The translations under genes and the position numbers were made by a program. The notes below the pieces were generated by a model, which was given only the letters and a program-made list of their open reading frames with translations, searched no databases and had not been told where the DNA came from. A DNA stretch of 7,377 nt from Syntrophobacteria bacterium (GTDB lineage Bacteria > Desulfobacterota > Syntrophobacteria > JARFUL01): contig JARFUL010000214.1 in NCBI GenBank assembly GCA_029289015.1, forward strand, positions 1 to 7,377, read 5' to 3'. Shown piece by piece: positions 1-7,377 of this stretch; positions within the stretch are counted from its first letter, which is position 1; every line of letters begins with the position of its first letter.

Positions 1-41
1 CTTAAATTATTCGTTTGGACCGCGTCCGTTAGGCCCGCGGC

Positions 42-59
42 AGGGCCGGGCTCGGCCCT
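42..59. other. GC-rich hairpin upstream of the small plus-strand gene
   Basis: The arms AGGGCCG (42-48) and CGGCCCT (53-59) pair perfectly around a 4-base GGCT loop. No T-run follows on either strand, so it does not look like a standard intrinsic terminator. It lies about 45 nt upstream of the probable ATG of the next gene. It could be the end of an upstream gene's transcript or a leader element; the rest of positions 1-104 shows no recognisable gene or clear promoter. Confidence 0.4.
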
Positions 60-104
60 TGTCGCGTGCAAAAGTGTCTGGATTATCAAGGGAAATACTC
101 ACCC

Positions 105-323
105 ATGCCCGAAGAAGATACCCGCTACCGCTACCTCTACCCCTGGCCCGAGGATATGCCGCCCATCCACGACTGGCCGTGGTTCCGCAAGGCCTGGGAC
201 AGGGTGCTGGAGATCGACCCAACCGCGAAGTGGCAGTGGGCCGGGATGGAGAAGGGCGGGCTCGCGTTCGACTCCAGGCTCCCGCCGGAGCACTTCCCAT
301 TCTGCGAAGAGCGTTATCCGTAA
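105..323 (+). CDS. Small Trp/Pro/Tyr-rich hypothetical protein (72 aa)
   Basis: I do not recognise the family. The predicted product begins MPEEDTRYRYLYPWPED and is unusually rich in Trp, Pro, Tyr and acidic residues. It has one Cys near the C-terminus and no signal peptide or membrane segment, so it is probably a small soluble protein. Coding support comes from codon usage: about 87% of codons end in G or C, matching the neighbours. The stop codon also lies 6 nt before a strong hairpin terminator. A GTG at 66 would add 13 residues. I prefer the ATG at 105 because an AAGGGA purine stretch (88-93) precedes it, although that ribosome site is modest and somewhat distant. The gene is convergent with the Cys-rich gene and on its own as far as the window shows. 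Other frames here are also open because of high GC, so the call is moderate. Confidence 0.6.
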   Translation: MPEEDTRYRYLYPWPEDMPPIHDWPWFRKAWDRVLEIDPTAKWQWAGMEKGGLAFDSRLPPEHFPFCEERYP

Positions 324-329
324 AATTTC

Positions 330-365
330 GGGGGAGACTGGGCGCAACCGCCCTGCTCCCCCTTT
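330..365. terminator. Bidirectional intrinsic terminator between convergent genes
   Basis: The outer stem GGGGGAG (330-336) pairs with CTCCCCC (356-362), and the inner stem GGGCG (340-344) pairs with CGCCC (349-353). A small internal loop separates the stems and the apical loop is CAAC. On the plus strand TTT and then a T-rich stretch follow; on the minus strand the hairpin is followed by GAAATTTTA. It sits between the stops of the Trp-rich gene and the Cys-rich gene and probably ends both transcripts. Confidence 0.75.
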
Positions 366-384
366 CAATGATTTTATCCTGCCT

Positions 385-588
385 TTACCCGTGGCCATAC
401 TTCTTCAGAACTTCTTCCACCGCGGCAAGCTCCTTCTTTAGCGAGTCCCGGTAGGCTGTAAGCCTCTCCTTTTCCTCCGCAGGCGTGAAGAAGCTACGGA
501 CAAAGGGGCCGCAGCCGCACCCGCAGCAGCCGCAGGTGCAGGTAGCGCTATGGTGCGCGAGCATTGGGAATGGTTGGACCTGGCACAT
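385..588 (-). CDS. Small Cys-rich protein with C-terminal amphipathic helix (67 aa)
   Basis: The product has a Cys cluster at residues 17-26 (CTCGCCGCGC; Cys 17, 19, 21, 22, 24, 26) plus Cys2 and His12-His13. A charged helix of coiled-coil character follows at about residues 36-64 (EEKERLTAYRDSLKKELAAV). No signal peptide or membrane segment is visible. The layout resembles small DUF5320-like proteins, which pair a Gly/Cys-rich head with a short coiled coil, but I cannot assign it firmly. Metal binding by the thiol cluster is inference. The ATG at 588 has a near-perfect ribosome site, AGGAGGTGA, 9 nt upstream to the end of AGGAGG. The gene starts 71 nt after the arsR-type gene on the same strand and is probably co-transcribed with it. 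The repressor ends in a closely similar CTCGC motif, so the two may respond to or handle the same metal. Confidence 0.8.
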   Translation of the reverse strand: MCQVQPFPMLAHHSATCTCGCCGCGCGPFVRSFFTPAEEKERLTAYRDSLKKELAAVEEVLKKYGHG

Positions 589-606
589 TCGTGTTCACCT
601 CCTCTC

Positions 607-624
607 TTTTAGCATATGCGCATT
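607..624. promoter_or_regulatory. Possible operator-like near-palindrome upstream of the Cys-rich gene
   Basis: An AT-rich stretch holds overlapping palindromes: GCATATGC (612-619) and ATGCGCAT (616-623). It lies just upstream of the AGGAGG ribosome site. Part of it (TTTAGCATA) resembles the TTTAGTGTA half of the arsR inverted repeat. An additional IR, ATTAA-c-TTAAT, lies next to it at 622-632. The region is AT-rich, so chance palindromes are likely and the evidence is weak. Confidence 0.25.
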
Positions 625-659
625 AACTTAATAGCTTATGAAAAAATATATCCGCAGCG

Positions 660-974
660 CTATTCACTCCTGCGCACGCCCTCCTCGTGCCTGCATCCGC
701 AGGTGCAGACCTCGTTGAGCCTCGTACGGAACTCCTCCAGCGCGTCCTCGTTGAGGGAGTACTCCATGAAGTAGCCCCGCCTTAAGTTGTCCACCAACCC
801 CGCGGCCTTGAGCAAGCGAAGATGCTGGGATGCCGCGCTGGGGGTGACCCCCAGCTTCTCGGCCAAAACGCCAACCGTCATGGGGCCGGCTTTGAGCTGC
901 TCGATGATCTCGATGCGCCTGTCAACGGCCAGCACCTTGAAGAGCTCCGCCGCGTCTTTCATTCCGGATTTCAT
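660..974 (-). CDS. ArsR/SmtB-family winged-helix repressor with Cys-rich C-terminal tail
   Basis: This 104-aa DNA-binding repressor has the ArsR fold: an N-terminal helix (DAAELFKVLAVDRRIEII, residues 7-24) and a helix-turn-helix at about 32-57 with the recognition helix SAASQHLRLLKAAGLV. The beta wing lies at about 61-74 (VDNLRRGYFMEYSL). The classical arsenic ELCVCDL box of helix 3 is missing; the equivalent segment, MTVGVLAEKLG, has no Cys. The only cysteines are Cys90, Cys92 and Cys94, followed by His96, at the C-terminus (CTCGCRH). If it senses metal or metalloid, that tail is the likely site; this is inference. The ATG at 974 has no Shine-Dalgarno and lies only about 10 nt from the predicted transcription start. 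A second ATG at 962 would give a 100-aa protein. An inverted repeat over its own promoter suggests autorepression. The Cys-rich small gene lies downstream as the likely co-regulated target. Confidence 0.9.
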   Translation of the reverse strand: MKSGMKDAAELFKVLAVDRRIEIIEQLKAGPMTVGVLAEKLGVTPSAASQHLRLLKAAGLVDNLRRGYFMEYSLNEDALEEFRTRLNEVCTCGCRHEEGVRRSE

Positions 975-981
975 TTAAGTT

Positions 982-999
982 ATTTAGTGTATACTAAAT
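982..999. promoter_or_regulatory. Inverted-repeat operator over the arsR-type promoter
   Basis: ATTTAGT (982-988) and ACTAAAT (993-999) form perfect 7-bp arms around GTAT. The repeat covers the predicted -10 hexamer and ends 7 nt before the ATG. ArsR/SmtB repressors typically bind such AT-rich imperfect palindromes at their own promoter, so this is the best candidate operator. Confidence 0.65.
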
Positions 1000-1019
1000 T
1001 AAATCCTCGCCGGTGTCAA
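991..1019 (-). promoter_or_regulatory. Sigma70-like promoter of the arsR-type gene
   Basis: On the minus strand a consensus -35 TTGACA (1014-1019) is followed after exactly 17 nt by TAGTAT (991-996, 4 of 6 matches to TATAAT). The predicted start is near 984, leaving a 5' leader of about 10 nt before the ATG at 974. This fits the absence of a ribosome site. Confidence 0.7.
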
Positions 1020-1024
1020 CCCTT

Positions 1025-1036
1025 TTTTGCGCAAAA
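1025..1036. repeat. 12-bp perfect palindrome TTTTGCGCAAAA
   Basis: The palindrome lies between the DUF169 stop and the -35 box of the arsR-type promoter, 5 nt upstream of that box. It is not a convincing terminator, because the stem is A/T-based apart from GCGC and no separate T-run follows. A short GGCC(9)GGCC hairpin followed by TTTT lies next to it on the minus strand and may weakly end the DUF169 transcript. A protein-binding role is possible but unsupported. Confidence 0.3.
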
Positions 1037-1056
1037 GGCCGAAACTCAGGGCCGTG

Positions 1057-1893
1057 CTAATCCTCTTTCCAGGCCTTTTTACTCTTCGCGATCTTCTTCC
1101 TGGAGAGCTCCCACACCGGCCTGGTGAGGAACGACTCCTTCCACCGGGCCACCATCTCGGTGAACATGGGCCAGGGCACCGAGAAGCTGAGCTCGTCCGG
1201 CTTCACGAACTTGCGGCAGGAGATGTCCCAGGACCCCACCACCGCGTTGTTCTTGCCCTCGGCCATATACTTGAGCGGCCAGGTCACGATGTCGGAGCAC
1301 CCCGCGCCAAAGGGGGTCTTAACCGCGTCTATGTCGCCGGTGATGAAGTTTGCGAGCTGGTGGAGGCCGGAGACGACCTCTGGCCGGGCGAAGAAGACCG
1401 CGAGCTCGGGCTCCTCCCCCGGCGAAAGCCGGCCTATCTGCTTGAACACGCAGAACCTCTTCGGCGCGGGCCTGGGATCTATGGTGTCGAAGAATTTTCT
1501 CACCGCTTCCGGGGAGTCGAGGTATCTCTCCCCCTCCATCTGGCCGGGGATCCCGGTGGACACGTAGTGGACTATCACGTCCAGCTGGGGTTTGTTGAAC
1601 CCGAGGTAGAACGCGCCCCCCAGGCAGCCGAAGTGCTCGGAGTCGAAGTAGGCCGCGGTCTTCTTCTTGCGGGCCCGCCACAACAGTCCGATGACGCAGG
1701 TGAAGTTCTCGAACAGGGAGCCGAAGTCCACCTCTCCCCTCTGCTCTTCCTCGTAGGACGGGAGCTTCACCGGCTTGGGGGAGAGCCCTTCCGCGGGCTC
1801 CTCGTCGGTGTAGAAGACGCCAAGGGGCTCCTCGTCGAGCCCCAGAACGTCCAGAAACTCCTTCACCCTGGCTAACCCTACGGATAAAGTCAT
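1057..1893 (-). CDS. DUF169 family protein
   Basis: The 278-aa product matches the uncharacterised DUF169 family (COG2043), found in many anaerobic bacteria and archaea. Its signature is PFGAGCSDIVTWPL at about residues 194-207. Other family-like features are EPLGVFYTDEEP near the N-terminus, HFGCLGGAFYLGF at 87-99, and SCRKFVKPDELSFSVPW at about 225-241. Five Cys are present (66, 90, 148, 199, 226); Cys90 and Cys199 lie in the most family-like segments. No signal peptide or membrane helix is seen, so it is probably cytoplasmic. Molecular function is unknown. I chose the ATG at 1893 over an in-frame TTG at 1908 because GAGGGGG lies about 6 nt upstream of the ATG, giving a good ribosome site. 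It starts 33 nt after the alaS stop with no terminator between, so it is probably the last gene of the recA-alaS transcript. Confidence 0.9.
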   Translation of the reverse strand: MTLSVGLARVKEFLDVLGLDEEPLGVFYTDEEPAEGLSPKPVKLPSYEEEQRGEVDFGSLFENFTCVIGLLWRARKKKTAAYFDSEHFGCLGGAFYLGFNKPQLDVIVHYVSTGIPGQMEGERYLDSPEAVRKFFDTIDPRPAPKRFCVFKQIGRLSPGEEPELAVFFARPEVVSGLHQLANFITGDIDAVKTPFGAGCSDIVTWPLKYMAEGKNNAVVGSWDISCRKFVKPDELSFSVPWPMFTEMVARWKESFLTRPVWELSRKKIAKSKKAWKED

Positions 1894-1926
1894 ATCAGGC
1901 CCCCTCAAATGTGCCGGATCACCCGG

Positions 1927-4581
<2,655 letters not shown>

Positions 4582-4584
4582 GGC

Positions 4585-5616
4585 TTATTCCTGATCGCTC
4601 TCGTCTCCGTTTCCGTTGGAAGCCAGGCCGAAATGTCCCCTCACATTATTTTCCATCTGCTCCATGAGCTCGGGGTTCTCCTTTAAAAAGGCCTTCACCG
4701 CCTCCCGGCCCTGGCCCAGCCTCTCCCCCTCGAAAGAGTACCATGAGCCCGACTTCTCCACCACCCGCGCGGCCACCCCCATGTCGAGGATGTCGCCCTC
4801 GCGGGAGATCCCCTCGCCGTACATCATGTCGAACTCCGCCTCCCTGAAGGGCGGGGAGAGCTTGTTCTTCACCACCTTGACCCTGGTGCGGTTGCCTATG
4901 ATGTTCTGGCCGTCCTTTATGGGCGCGAGCCTTCTTATGTCGAGCCTCACCGAGGAGTAGAACTTGAGCGCAAGCCCGCCGGTGGTGGTCTCGGGGCTGC
5001 CGTAGAACACGCCGATGCGCATCCTCATCTGGTTGATGAAGATCACCGTGGTCCTGGAGCGGGAGATCGCGGCGGTGAGCTTTCTCAGGGCCTGGGACAT
5101 GAGCCTGGCCTGGAGCCCAACGTGGGAGTCCCCCATCTCGCCCTCTATCTCGGCAGCGGGGGTGAGCGCGGCCACGGAGTCGATCACCACCACGTCCAGC
5201 GCGCCGGACCTGACCAGGGTCTCCGCTATCTCCAGGGCCTGCTCCCCGGTGTCGGGCTGGGATATGAGCAGGTCGTCCGCGTGGACGCCGAGCCTCCTCG
5301 CGTATTTGAGGTCCAGCGCGTGCTCCGCGTCCACGAACGCGGCTATGCCACCTCCCCTCTGGGCCTCGGCCACCACGTGGAGCGCGAGGGTGGTCTTGCC
5401 CGAGGCCTCGGGCCCGAATATCTCCACCACCCTGCCCCTGGGCAGCCCGCCTATGCCCAGGGCCAGGTCCAGGCTCAGCGCGCCGGTGGGGATGACCGCT
5501 ACGTCCAGCGCGGCCTCGTGGTCCCCCAGCCGCATTATGGAGCCCTTTCCGAACTGCTTCTCTATCTGGCCTATGGCCACTTCCAGGGCCTTGGCCCTGC
5601 CTTCGGTAGAGGTCAT
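4585..5616 (-). CDS. recA: Recombinase RecA
   Basis: RecA is an ATP-dependent DNA-strand-exchange protein. It forms filaments on single-stranded DNA, drives homologous recombination and stimulates LexA self-cleavage in SOS. The product is 343 aa, close to the usual 340-355. Walker A is GPEASGKTT (68-76, Lys74), the catalytic Glu is in DAEHALD (Glu98), and Walker B is VVVIDS (142-147). Loop L1 is around [12 protein letters not shown] (162-173). Loop L2 is [18 protein letters not shown] (202-219), preceded by the FINQ motif with Gln196. The C-terminus ends in an acidic tail. I chose the ATG at 5616 rather than an upstream GTG at 5661: GGAGGAGGTG is correctly spaced before it, and the protein then starts as RecAs normally do. 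Residues corresponding to E. coli Phe203 and Asn213 are Tyr205 and Leu215. alaS follows after 3 nt, and no recX lies between them. Confidence 0.98.
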   Translation of the reverse strand: MTSTEGRAKALEVAIGQIEKQFGKGSIMRLGDHEAALDVAVIPTGALSLDLALGIGGLPRGRVVEIFGPEASGKTTLALHVVAEAQRGGGIAAFVDAEHALDLKYARRLGVHADDLLISQPDTGEQALEIAETLVRSGALDVVVIDSVAALTPAAEIEGEMGDSHVGLQARLMSQALRKLTAAISRSRTTVIFINQMRMRIGVFYGSPETTTGGLALKFYSSVRLDIRRLAPIKDGQNIIGNRTRVKVVKNKLSPPFREAEFDMMYGEGISREGDILDMGVAARVVEKSGSWYSFEGERLGQGREAVKAFLKENPELMEQMENNVRGHFGLASNGNGDESDQE

Positions 5617-5642
5617 CTTGGCACCTCCTCCATTAAATTCGC

Positions 5643-5658
5643 CCGCGCTATAACGCGG
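5643..5658. promoter_or_regulatory. Inverted repeat in the recA leader
   Basis: CCGCG (5643-5647) and CGCGG (5654-5658) form perfect 5-bp arms around CTATAA, about 27 nt upstream of the recA ATG. On the minus strand the centre reads TTATAG and could overlap a -10 element. The 122-nt gap between the lipoprotein stop and recA must hold any recA promoter. I found no match to the E. coli, Gram-positive or Geobacter-type LexA boxes by eye. Function is uncertain. Confidence 0.35.
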
Positions 5659-5738
5659 CACGCAAACACCCGGACCCGACCCCGCAAACCACGCGCCTAC
5701 CTATTGTGACCCGATTTTTTCCCGGGAACGCGGCCGGG

Positions 5739-6668
5739 CTATCCTCTCCCCCTGTAGACGATCCTCAGGTAGTCGAACTCCTTCAACAGGCTGTCGTAGG
5801 CCGCGGTGAACGCGTCTATCTTTTCCTCCAGGGCCCGAATCCCGTCCACATCGGCCTTCCAGGTCTTGCCAAAGGCCTCTATCAGGACGCGGGCCTCGGC
5901 CTCGTAGGCCTCCTTGGACTCCATCATCTTGTCAAAGGCCCTTAAGATGCTCCGGTTGCCGGGCGCGGCTAGGTATTCCAGCTCCTTGAACGCGGCAGCC
6001 TGCCTGTCGAAGTCCTCCATCTTCGCGAAGAACTCGTTCCTCTCGTCCGCCTGCTTCAGGAGGAAGAACCCGAAGAGTTCCTCCACCCCCTCGATGAAAT
6101 CGGAGTGCATGAGCGAGAGCTTTATCGCGGCCAGGGTGTCCTTGTCCTCAATGAGATCTTCCTTGTAGTGCCTCTTCAGGAACTTCCGCATGAAACTGTC
6201 GTAGCGCCTGGTCACCCTGTCCACACCCCTCTCGAACCGGATGATCTGGGACTTGCACAGCTTTCTGCCGGCCTCCAGCGGGTCGAACATGCCGTACGCG
6301 GCAGCCTCCAGCTCCACCTTCGCCTTTAAGATGCTGTTGAACGGCGCGCTGAGCCCCTTGTGCTCGGGTCTCGCCAGGTCCACCGCGATTTTGAACACAT
6401 CAACGAGCCTGTCGAACTCCCTCATCATGAGGTAATGGTCTTCCTTCTCTTCAATCTCCTTGAGGAGCACGTAGGCCATGGCCTCCTCAATGCCCTCCAG
6501 GAGCACAGCCTCCATGTGCCCGAGGAGCATTATGGCCTCTTCCAGCGTGGCCTCGTGGGCCATCGCCTGGGCCTCCTGCCTCTTCATTGTCATCTGTTTG
6601 AGCTGGGTGCACCCTGCCGCGAAAACAAAGACAAAACATACCAGAAGTGCTGTCAGCTTTCTTGCCAT
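5739..6668 (-). CDS. Duplicated all-helical lipoprotein of unknown function
   Basis: The 309-aa product starts with a lipoprotein signal peptide: basic MARK, a hydrophobic stretch, and lipobox AAGC with the acylated Cys at residue 20. The next residue is Thr rather than Asp, which favours the outer membrane under the Lol +2 rule known from E. coli. The mature part looks entirely helical and charged. It consists of two diverged copies of one unit, about residues 43-170 and 178-305, with a constant offset of 135. Matching pairs are EGIEE (58-62) with EGVEE (193-197), FDR (85-87) with FDR (220-222), LA.P (98-101) with LA.P (233-236), and YDS (156-158) with YDS (291-293). I recognise no family. 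The ATG at 6668 has AAGGGG 6 nt upstream. The gene has its own promoter, lies 157 nt after thpR, and is 122 nt before recA. Position beside recA probably does not imply a DNA-repair role. Confidence 0.85.
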   Translation of the reverse strand: MARKLTALLVCFVFVFAAGCTQLKQMTMKRQEAQAMAHEATLEEAIMLLGHMEAVLLEGIEEAMAYVLLKEIEEKEDHYLMMREFDRLVDVFKIAVDLARPEHKGLSAPFNSILKAKVELEAAAYGMFDPLEAGRKLCKSQIIRFERGVDRVTRRYDSFMRKFLKRHYKEDLIEDKDTLAAIKLSLMHSDFIEGVEELFGFFLLKQADERNEFFAKMEDFDRQAAAFKELEYLAAPGNRSILRAFDKMMESKEAYEAEARVLIEAFGKTWKADVDGIRALEEKIDAFTAAYDSLLKEFDYLRIVYRGRG

Positions 6669-6755
6669 TACAAGCCCCTTTCTTCTATAAGTCCATGTAT
6701 CTCTTATGGATAATCGTCATCGGACATTGCCGCGCATAACTCTTTGAGTCGTAGC

Positions 6756-6785
6756 ATTATATTAAGACTACTACGTCTTTCCCAA
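6756..6785 (-). promoter_or_regulatory. Sigma70-like promoter of the lipoprotein gene
   Basis: On the minus strand, -35 TTGGGA (6780-6785, 4 of 6 matches to TTGACA) and a perfect -10 TATAAT (6756-6761) are spaced by 18 nt. The predicted start, near 6749, gives a leader of about 80 nt before the ATG. The surrounding 6669-6825 gap is AT-rich compared with the genes. Confidence 0.6.
6764..6779. promoter_or_regulatory. Inverted repeat in the promoter spacer of the lipoprotein gene
   Basis: AAGAC (6764-6768) and GTCTT (6775-6779) are perfect 5-bp arms around TACTAC. They lie wholly between the -35 and -10 hexamers, where a bound regulator would block or modulate RNA polymerase. The arms are short, so chance is possible. 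Confidence 0.4.
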
Positions 6786-6825
6786 GTGTCCCATCTTATA
6801 AAAACATGACGCAACTTTTTTTCGC

Positions 6826-7377
6826 TCACCCTTCCCCGCGCGCTTCGAGGGGAGCTACCGCGAGCCGGGTGTAGATAGCTCCTTGGGGCTTCAGATCACT
6901 TTTATACAACACCACTTCACTTACGTCAAAGCCCCCGAGCACCGGCGCGTCGATGCGGCCCAGCCACTTGGCCCAGGAGCCCCCGGACCTCTTCCCGCGG
7001 CCCAGGGTGAGGTGGGGGTGAAAGCCCTTCTTCTCCGGCTGGAACCCGAGGGGAACGAGGGACTCCTCCACGCTCTTCTGGAGGGCCACCAGCCCGTTGA
7101 CGTCACCGGTGAGCCCCACCCACACGACCCTGGGCCTCTTGGGCGAGGGGAAGCACCCCAGCCCCTCGGGCACCAGGGTCATTGCAGAGTGGCCCTCGCT
7201 CGCGCGCTCGAGCGCGGCCGCGACCTCCTCGACCATGCCCTCTTCAATGTTGCCCAGAAACTTGAGCGTCAGGTGCATTCCCCGGGGCTTCACCCAGCGG
7301 ATCTCCCCGGGGAGCTTTTTCCTGAGGTCGTCCTGGATGGCCGAGAGCCCCTCTTTTATCTCGTGAGGAATTTTCAG
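6826..7377 (-). CDS. thpR: RNA 2',3'-cyclic phosphodiesterase ThpR (5' end outside window)
   Basis: This is a member of the 2H phosphoesterase superfamily (LigT/ThpR). The family hydrolyses RNA 2',3'-cyclic phosphates and in vitro can join tRNA halves through a 2'-5' bond. Both catalytic HxTx motifs are present: GMHLTLKFLG (His35 of the visible 183 residues) and FHPHLTLGRG (His122). Reading back from the first motif, the frame stays open to the window end, where it reads LKIPHEIKEGLSAIQDD. The family normally begins MR.FVA.ELP, so probably only about 8-10 N-terminal residues are missing. A GTG codon at 7293 lies inside the conserved RWVKP segment and is not the true start. The neighbourhood thpR-recA-alaS is a known arrangement in Deltaproteobacteria-like genomes. 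No clear hairpin terminator follows the TGA stop. Confidence 0.93.
   Translation of the reverse strand: MKIPHEIKEGLSAIQDDLRKKLPGEIRWVKPRGMHLTLKFLGNIEEGMVEEVAAALERASEGHSAMTLVPEGLGCFPSPKRPRVVWVGLTGDVNGLVALQKSVEESLVPLGFQPEKKGFHPHLTLGRGKRSGGSWAKWLGRIDAPVLGGFDVSEVVLYKSDLKPQGAIYTRLAVAPLEARGEG

Noticed and set aside
59..454. Alternative plus-strand frame of 131 aa overlapping the Trp-rich gene
   Set aside because: It runs straight through the hairpin terminator and into the Cys-rich gene on the other strand, and its composition is Arg/Ala/Pro-rich as expected from a shifted frame of GC-rich DNA.
1027..1875. Long plus-strand open frame opposite the DUF169 gene
   Set aside because: It is a mirror of the GC-rich codon usage of the DUF169 gene. 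Its protein is low-complexity, with no recognisable domain, while the minus strand encodes a clear family member.
4582..4584. T-box or other leader control of alaS
   Set aside because: Only 3 nt separate recA and alaS, which leaves no room for a leader RNA.
5711..5737. Possible terminator after the lipoprotein gene
   Set aside because: CCCGG and CCGGG arms can pair, but on the minus strand the following run is A, not T, so it does not have intrinsic terminator structure.

Overview
The window is GC-rich, with strong G/C preference at third codon positions. It carries eight protein-coding genes, seven on the minus strand and one small gene on the plus strand near the left edge. No rRNA, tRNA, CRISPR array or mobile element was seen. 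The gene order thpR, recA, alaS resembles the cinA-thpR-recA-alaS neighbourhood known from bacteria formerly grouped as Deltaproteobacteria (Desulfobacterota and relatives). The DUF169 protein and the small Cys-rich protein also fit such anaerobic or metal-exposed lineages. The phylum assignment is inference; a RecA or AlaRS tree would settle it.

In transcription order, from high to low coordinates, the right half contains four genes. First is the 3' part of an RNA 2',3'-cyclic phosphodiesterase gene (thpR), cut by the window end. Next is an uncharacterised lipoprotein of 309 aa with its own sigma70-like promoter. Then come recA and alaS, separated by only 3 nt and probably translationally coupled. 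The lipoprotein is made of two diverged copies of a ~135-residue all-helical unit.

The left half continues with a DUF169 gene 33 nt after alaS, probably read from the same transcript. After an 82-nt gap comes a separate small unit: an ArsR/SmtB-type repressor ending in a Cys-rich CTCGC tail, then a 67-aa protein with a CTCGCCGCGC cluster and a C-terminal amphipathic helix. The arsR promoter is near-consensus (TTGACA, 17 nt, TAGTAT), and its -10 lies inside a 7+7 inverted repeat, which suggests autoregulation by a metal or thiol-reactive signal. A bidirectional hairpin terminator separates this unit from a convergent 72-aa Trp/Pro-rich protein gene of unknown function on the plus strand.

The core genes (recA, alaS, thpR) look intact and ordinary. 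The points most worth following up are the duplicated lipoprotein, the arsR/Cys-rich pair with its operator, and the small Trp-rich orphan. No clearly new multi-gene system is evident.
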